Origin: Bacillota bacterium
GTDB taxonomy: Bacteria; Bacillota; Clostridia; Peptostreptococcales; Anaerovoracaceae
Assembly: GCA_016302545.1 (NCBI GenBank)
Contig: JAEDNK010000049.1
Location: 1-10,388 of the forward strand
DNA length: 10,388 bases
Direction of reading: 5' to 3'
Shown: piece by piece, positions 5,964-10,388 of the stretch
How positions within the stretch are numbered: the first letter of the stretch is position 1
Layout: the number at the start of each line of letters is the position of its first letter
Translations under genes and position numbers: made by a program
Notes under the pieces: generated by a model
Databases searched by the model: none
What the model was told of the DNA's origin: nothing
What the model saw: only the letters and a program-made list of their open reading frames with translations

Positions 5964-6524
5964 ATGGAAGATACTACAAAGGTTTTAGACTTACTGGACG
6001 AATTAGAAGATCTTATAGAAGGCGCTACCGCAGTGCCTCTTACCAGCAAGGTGGTTTTGGAAGCGGAAGAGGTTTTTGCCATAGTAAAGGACATAAGGCT
6101 TTCCCTGCCTGACGATATGCAGCAGGCAAAGTGGATAAGAGATGAGAGAGACAGAATACTTGCTGAAGCGAAGGCAGAATATGAAAGGATTATCCGCGAG
6201 GCGAAGAAACAGGCTGATTATCTTGTTGAGACAGATGATATCACAAAGAGAGCAACCAAGCTTGCCGGAGAGATTCTTGAAGATGCGGAAGTTAACGCAA
6301 GAATGCTCAAGATGAAGACCTACGACTATGTGGACAAGATGCTCTACGATATGCAGGGAAAAATGGACGAGCTGAATATGAAATATTTTGGAGAGATGTA
6401 CACCAATCTTTCTCACACCTTCGAGGAGATAGGCACAACTCTCAATTCCAACAGAGAAGAAATTAAGGCTCTTGCCTATAAAACACAGAGCGAATCGAGA
6501 AAGGATTCAAATGAAGAGCTATAG
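5964..6524 (+). CDS. Coiled-coil protein of unknown function downstream of coaD
   Basis: The 186-residue product is acidic at the N-terminus (DLLDELEDLIEGATAVP) and then mostly charged helix. Residues about 58-80 (RDERDRILAEAKAEYERII) resemble the dimerising stalk of ATP synthase b subunits, and about 85-140 continue the helix. There is no signal peptide or membrane segment. A coiled-coil protein often follows coaD in Clostridia and is sometimes labelled 'ATPase', but there is no Walker motif here to support that. A scaffold or division-related (DivIVA-like) role is possible and unproven. The ATG directly follows the coaD stop (TAAATG) without a clear ribosome binding site, so translation is probably coupled to coaD. 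It overlaps the next gene by 14 nt. Confidence 0.85.
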   Translation: MEDTTKVLDLLDELEDLIEGATAVPLTSKVVLEAEEVFAIVKDIRLSLPDDMQQAKWIRDERDRILAEAKAEYERIIREAKKQADYLVETDDITKRATKLAGEILEDAEVNARMLKMKTYDYVDKMLYDMQGKMDELNMKYFGEMYTNLSHTFEEIGTTLNSNREEIKALAYKTQSESRKDSNEEL

Positions 6525-7419
6525 AGAAGGTCTTGCATCTGCAATCATTTGCAGCGTATGGTGGGGCATCATGCCTATCTACTGGCAATGGCTTCGTCCC
6601 ATAGATTCATCGGTCATAATATTTTATAGAATTTTGCTGGTGGCAGTCGTCTCTCTGATTGCCGCCTTGTTTACGTACAGCCTAAAGGAAATTCTCGAGC
6701 CTCTGAAGGATAAAAAGCTCTTGCTCAAATACATTTTGGCGGGAATTCTTATTACGACCAACTGGTCCATATATATCTGGGCGGTAAATGCCGAATTTGT
6801 AATACAGACCTGCATAGGCTATTACATCGAGCCTCTCATGGTGTGTATTTTCGGCGTTATACTCTTCAAAGAGGAGCTGACTGTGTATAAAAAAACGGCT
6901 CTGGCCTTTGCCCTTCTAGGTGTGGCGGTAATCATCATCTATTTCAGACAGGTACCTATGATTGCTTTGGGGATTGCAGTGACCTTTTCCATATATGCAG
7001 CTCTTAAGAAAAATCTAAACAGACCTCCCATACTGTCCATTCTCTATGAAACGGTCTTTCTCGCGCCTTTTGCCATTGCGATTATAGTATATATTGAAGC
7101 AAGCGGGCAGGGAGCAATAGCATCTTTAGAAAGTGGTGAGCTTTACAAGTACGGACTGCTCATGCTGTGCGGACTGTTCACTGCGTTTCCTCTGGGCATG
7201 TTTGCCAATGCAGCTAACAAGATTAATATGTTTGCCTTGGGTTTAACGGAATACATATCGCCGACGCTTTCGCTTATAATAGGCATTTTCCTGTTTCAGG
7301 AGCCTTTTGAAAAGATTCAGCTGGTAGCATTCGCTATTATATGGGTTGGACTTATATTTTTCAGCTACGGCGAGTTCAAATATTATAAGCTGTCTAAGGA
7401 GACTTTAAATGAAGGATAA
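6511..7419 (+). CDS. rarD: RarD-like EamA-family permease
   Basis: The 302-residue product has about ten hydrophobic segments, as expected for the drug/metabolite transporter superfamily, and is close in length to RarD. Family landmarks are present: SVWWGIMPIYWQWL near the N-terminus, NWSIYIWAVN (residues 84-93), GYYIEPLMVCIFGVILFKEEL (about 103-123) and a second-half ALGLTEYISPTLSLIIGIFLFQEPF. The two halves are repeats of the EamA domain. RarD was named for chloramphenicol sensitivity, but its natural substrate is not settled, so the name carries no firm function. The ATG at 6511 has AAAGGA 5 nt upstream; an earlier in-frame start at 6472 lies inside the preceding gene. Both ends overlap neighbours, which fits an operon. 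Confidence 0.88.
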   Translation: MKSYREGLASAIICSVWWGIMPIYWQWLRPIDSSVIIFYRILLVAVVSLIAALFTYSLKEILEPLKDKKLLLKYILAGILITTNWSIYIWAVNAEFVIQTCIGYYIEPLMVCIFGVILFKEELTVYKKTALAFALLGVAVIIIYFRQVPMIALGIAVTFSIYAALKKNLNRPPILSILYETVFLAPFAIAIIVYIEASGQGAIASLESGELYKYGLLMLCGLFTAFPLGMFANAANKINMFALGLTEYISPTLSLIIGIFLFQEPFEKIQLVAFAIIWVGLIFFSYGEFKYYKLSKETLNEG

Positions 7420-9406
7420 TTCTAAATCCGTTAACTTGAACGTATTAAACGTGGCTCTCATGTTCGTAGGCGCGATAATGGGAGCTGGTTTTGCGTCGGG
7501 ACGTGAGATATGGCAGTTCTTCGGCGTGTTCGGAACTGAAGGAAAAATAGGCGTGCTGCTTGTAGGCATGCTGTTTATCATTCTGGGCATAATGACCGCA
7601 TACATAGCCAGAAAGCTGGGCACAAACGAAATGGGTAAAATCATAGTGCCGGGCAATAATGAAAAGATATCCGCCGTCATAAGCTGGTTTATGGCTTTTA
7701 TCCTTTTTACAGTTATGATAAATATGACCGCCGCCTGCGGAGCCATGCTCAATCAGCTCTTCGGACTGCATCGTGCCGTCGGCGGAGTGCTTATTGCAGT
7801 ATTGGTGGTAGCAACGGTTCTGGGCGAGTTTCATCGCATATCAAAGGTATTCAGATACATAATGCCGGTGCTCTTTACGGCAGTTGTCGCGGTGAGCATT
7901 ATAGTAATCCTTAAATGTGAAAAAGTAGATGCGGACCCGTCCCTGCTCAGTCCTTCGCCTATTGCCGGCAACTGGGCGTTGGCCTCCTGCCTTTATATTT
8001 CCTATAATATATTGGCTATGATACCAATTGTAGCCACCTCGTCGATAAATTCAAAATCGGAAAAAACCGCTATACTTGGCTCCGGACTTGGAGGTGTTCT
8101 CCTGGGCGTGCTTGCCTATGTAATCGTGAGCGTTCTCCAAAGAGATATGCTTTTTGCTCAGGCTGCCGACATGCCTATGCTGGCCTATTCCACCGGAGTG
8201 GCTCCTGCGGTGGGGCTTGTTTATTCCGCAATACTCTTTGCGGCAATTTATTCGTCAGCAACCAGCAACTTCTACGGCTTTACCACTAAAATTAAAGAAG
8301 GTCCCGTAAAGGGAAAACTTGTCATAGCTGCGGCTGCATTGGCATTCCTGCTTGGACTTGTGGGCTTTAAAAATATCGTAGCCTATATGTTTCCGGTGGA
8401 AGGCTATCTGGGCTTTATAATAATTGCCATGATAGTTGTCAACTTTTTTAAGGTTCTGAGAAGCAGCAAAAAAAGTGAGGGTACAGAGTATGACCCCTTT
8501 GATTTGCCTGAGCCACTTGTAAGGGTTACGGGAGGCAAAGGCGGCGAAGCCATCCTTATCATCGGAAGCGAAAAAACGGGATTATACGACTGCGGAATGG
8601 CTTGCTTCAGTGACAGGCTTATAGAAAACATACATAAAGTGCTGGATGAACAGAACCGAACTCTGGACTGTATATTCCTATCCCACACCCATTACGACCA
8701 TATAGGCGCCCTGCCATATCTGCTTAAGGAGTGGCCTGATGCAAAGGTTTACGGAAACGGTAAAGCGGCAGCCGTCTTTAACAGCGAGGGTGCTAAAAAG
8801 ACCATGGTAAGACTGGGAAGAAACGCAGGAGAACAGTTCGGAAGCAGCGTTGAGATTACGGCAGATGGTATGAAGGTAGACGTTATCCTAAAGGATGGCG
8901 ATACCGTCAGCCTGGGAAAAGAGACTGTGACAGCCATTTTTACAGGAGGACACACCGACTGCTCCGTAAGCTATCTCCTTGAACCACAGAAGATACTCTT
9001 TGCAAGCGAATCCACAGGCGTAATAAACGGAACGGGATTTATGTATCCTTCCATTCTCAAAAGCTACTCTGATGCCGTAGCTTCTGCCGAAAGGCTTAAA
9101 CAGATGGAAGCCGATTACATAATGGTGCCTCATTACGGTGTGCTGTCTGAAAAGGATAAAGTAACCTTTTTCGATGACTTTATCGAAGAAGCGAAAAGGG
9201 AAAGGCAGCTGATTTTTAAGGGAATAGAGGAGGGACTTTCCGACGAGGAGATTCTGGAAAGACACAAAGCCGTCTACTGGAGCGAAGGCAGAAGCGCCAA
9301 GCAGCCTTTTTCCGCATATAAGCTAAATGCCGAAATTACAATAAGTATGACGAGAATTGATTTTTCAGAAAATTGTGATAGAATAATAAAAGAAAGAGGT
9401 GATTAA
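7409..9406 (+). CDS. Fusion of a YkvI-like transporter with a metallo-beta-lactamase-fold hydrolase
   Basis: The single 665-codon frame has AAGGAG 7 nt before its ATG and overlaps rarD by 11 nt. Residues 1-350 form about ten membrane helices. The first holds GAIMGAGFASGREIWQFFGVFG (about 21-42), whose GAGFASG is the broken-helix signature of YkvI-like proteins, relatives of the APC/LeuT-fold amino-acid transporters. Residues about 368-580 are a metallo-beta-lactamase fold: HTHYDH (426-431, the HxHxDH motif), GGHTDCS (His515) and VPHYG (His575). The usual bridging Asp in the 'LFxGD' position is Glu534 or nearby (LFASEST). A helical tail runs to 665. An even helix count places the hydrolase in the cytosol. 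The linker (about 353-368) has no internal ATG or GTG start with a ribosome binding site in frame, so one polypeptide is likely. An A7 run at 8468-8474 lies at the join; a one-base indel there would separate the domains. The substrate is unknown. Confidence 0.85.
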   Translation: MKDNSKSVNLNVLNVALMFVGAIMGAGFASGREIWQFFGVFGTEGKIGVLLVGMLFIILGIMTAYIARKLGTNEMGKIIVPGNNEKISAVISWFMAFILFTVMINMTAACGAMLNQLFGLHRAVGGVLIAVLVVATVLGEFHRISKVFRYIMPVLFTAVVAVSIIVILKCEKVDADPSLLSPSPIAGNWALASCLYISYNILAMIPIVATSSINSKSEKTAILGSGLGGVLLGVLAYVIVSVLQRDMLFAQAADMPMLAYSTGVAPAVGLVYSAILFAAIYSSATSNFYGFTTKIKEGPVKGKLVIAAAALAFLLGLVGFKNIVAYMFPVEGYLGFIIIAMIVVNFFKVLRSSKKSEGTEYDPFDLPEPLVRVTGGKGGEAILIIGSEKTGLYDCGMACFSDRLIENIHKVLDEQNRTLDCIFLSHTHYDHIGALPYLLKEWPDAKVYGNGKAAAVFNSEGAKKTMVRLGRNAGEQFGSSVEITADGMKVDVILKDGDTVSLGKETVTAIFTGGHTDCSVSYLLEPQKILFASESTGVINGTGFMYPSILKSYSDAVASAERLKQMEADYIMVPHYGVLSEKDKVTFFDDFIEEAKRERQLIFKGIEEGLSDEEILERHKAVYWSEGRSAKQPFSAYKLNAEITISMTRIDFSENCDRIIKERGD

Positions 9407-9409
9407 AAA

Positions 9410-10388
9410 ATGGATAAGTATTTAAAGTTTAAAGAAATACTGACAAAAAAAGTTGAAGACAATCTCTCAGATTTGATTGCCCTGAATGATGATTTAGCTG
9501 ATCATCCTGAGCTTTCGGGAGAAGAACATCGTTCATCAAAAAAAATTGCAGAAATACTTGAAAAAAAGGGCTTCAGTGTGGAGATGCCTTTTGCAGGTCT
9601 GGAAACTGCCTTTAGAGGAATACAAGGAACTAATAACCATAAATATAAAGTTGCAATTATGGCAGAGTACGACGCCCTTCCGGGAATAGGACACGCATGT
9701 GGCCATTGCGTCAGCGGTTCTATCAGCGTACTTGCCGCTATTGCACTGGCATCTCTTCAGGATGAACTGGATTGCGATATACATGTGCTGGGTACGCCTA
9801 ACGAGGAAATCGACGGTGCAAAGTGTGCCATGGTTGACCAGGGAATATTTAATGATTACGACATGGCGATGATGATACATATGTATGATCAGAATCTGTT
9901 ATATTGTAAACTTTTGGGACTACATTCCTATCTTTATACTTTCCACGGCAAGGCAGCCCATGCGTCAGCGGCACCTTGGGACGGTGTAAATGCTCTGAAT
10001 GCCGCTCAGCTTATGTTCCACAGCGTAGATATGCTTCGTCAGCATGTTACACCTGATGTCAGAATGCACGGTGTTTACAGAAACGGAGGGGAGGCTCCTA
10101 ATATAGTTCCCGAGGAGGCCAGTGCGGAGTTTTACTTTAGAGCTCTTGACCGAGATTACCTTAACGGTCTTGTCAAAAAGGCGGACAATTGTGCAGAGGG
10201 TGCCTGTCTTGCCATGGGCACAACATGGGAAAAAGCTCCTACAGCGGCTGTGTATGACAACCTTAAGAACAATGAGGCCGGTATTGAGTTCTTAAGAGAA
10301 GTCTACGACGAACTTGGAATTGATATTAACGGAGACCACGACAAGATATTCGGTTCATCCGATGCGGGAAATGTCAGCTTTGCATGTC
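9410..10388 (+). CDS. M20-family amidohydrolase/peptidase, 3'-truncated
   Basis: The frame is open from the ATG at 9410 to the window edge, 326 residues so far. GAGGTG ends 8 nt before the ATG, and the gene starts 3 nt after the fusion gene. It belongs to the M20 di-metal hydrolases of the AbgB/ACY1L2-like type, cytosolic enzymes that cleave amide bonds in dipeptide-like or N-acyl compounds. Visible motifs are DDLADHPELSGEE (27-39), AEYDALPGIGHACGHC (85-100, the metal-binding stretch, with Cys where Asn or Asp is usual after HACGH), GTPNEEIDG (128-136, general base and metal ligand Glu pair) and FHGKAAHASAAPWDG (178-192, dimerisation-domain start). The last 60 or more residues with the final ligand His are outside or at the edge of the window. 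The close spacing suggests it acts on a compound moved by the neighbouring transporter. AbgB-like p-aminobenzoyl-glutamate cleavage is one option, not shown. Confidence 0.92.
   Translation, partial: MDKYLKFKEILTKKVEDNLSDLIALNDDLADHPELSGEEHRSSKKIAEILEKKGFSVEMPFAGLETAFRGIQGTNNHKYKVAIMAEYDALPGIGHACGHCVSGSISVLAAIALASLQDELDCDIHVLGTPNEEIDGAKCAMVDQGIFNDYDMAMMIHMYDQNLLYCKLLGLHSYLYTFHGKAAHASAAPWDGVNALNAAQLMFHSVDMLRQHVTPDVRMHGVYRNGGEAPNIVPEEASAEFYFRALDRDYLNGLVKKADNCAEGACLAMGTTWEKAPTAAVYDNLKNNEAGIEFLREVYDELGIDINGDHDKIFGSSDAGNVSFAC

Noticed and set aside
8490..8520. Separate start for the metallo-beta-lactamase domain at the ATG at 8490
   Set aside because: That ATG is in another frame and reaches a stop after about ten codons; the only in-frame candidate, TTG at 8504, has no ribosome binding site.
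7409..9406. ComEC-type DNA uptake channel
   Set aside because: ComEC also joins a membrane part to a C-terminal metallo-beta-lactamase domain, but here the membrane part carries the YkvI-like GAGFASG motif and lacks the ComEC competence domain and its DVGQGD start.
1..10388. CRISPR array, insertion sequence, tRNA, rRNA or phage genes
   Set aside because: No spaced direct repeats, transposase motifs, terminal inverted repeats, tRNA-like cloverleaf or phage structural genes were seen on either strand.

Overview
The window looks like the chromosome of a spore-forming, low-to-moderate GC Firmicute of the class Clostridia. The reasons are an alpha/beta-type small acid-soluble spore protein, strong AGGAGG-type ribosome binding sites, a four-cysteine bL28, and a housekeeping order (rpmB, Asp23-family gene, recG, rsmD, coaD) typical of Firmicutes. 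A narrower placement would be a guess. Most of the window is ordinary chromosomal core. The least ordinary part is the 3' end, from about 7400 onward.

Layout. Positions 1-1167 hold the 3' part of a methyl-accepting chemotaxis protein with two HAMP units, ending at a strong terminator. A good promoter with a hairpin-bearing leader then drives rpmB (1409-1603), which has its own terminator. A small two-helix membrane protein of unknown function (1664-1846) lies on the minus strand, convergent with rpmB. It is divergent from an Asp23/Gls24-family gene (1962-2369) that overlaps recG (2356-4419). The fakA (yloV) gene that sits between the Asp23 gene and recG in Bacillus-type loci is absent. A bidirectional terminator (4432-4460) separates recG from a minus-strand spore protein gene (4483-4683).

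From 4872 everything is on the plus strand: rsmD (16S rRNA m2G966 methyltransferase), coaD (CoA biosynthesis, with its own promoter), a coiled-coil protein of unknown function, a RarD-like EamA permease, a 665-residue protein, and a partial M20-family amidohydrolase running off the right edge. From coaD onward the genes abut or overlap, so they are probably one operon: gaps are 0 nt, -14 nt, -11 nt and 3 nt.

The 665-residue protein joins a ten-helix YkvI-like (APC/LeuT-fold) transporter to a complete cytosolic metallo-beta-lactamase-fold hydrolase domain. The join is close to a run of seven A residues; one extra A, or a -1 slip, would end translation at once and release the transporter alone. 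With the M20 amidohydrolase just downstream, the simplest inference is a cassette that imports a small amide or peptide-like compound and hydrolyses it in the cytosol. The substrate cannot be read from the sequence.
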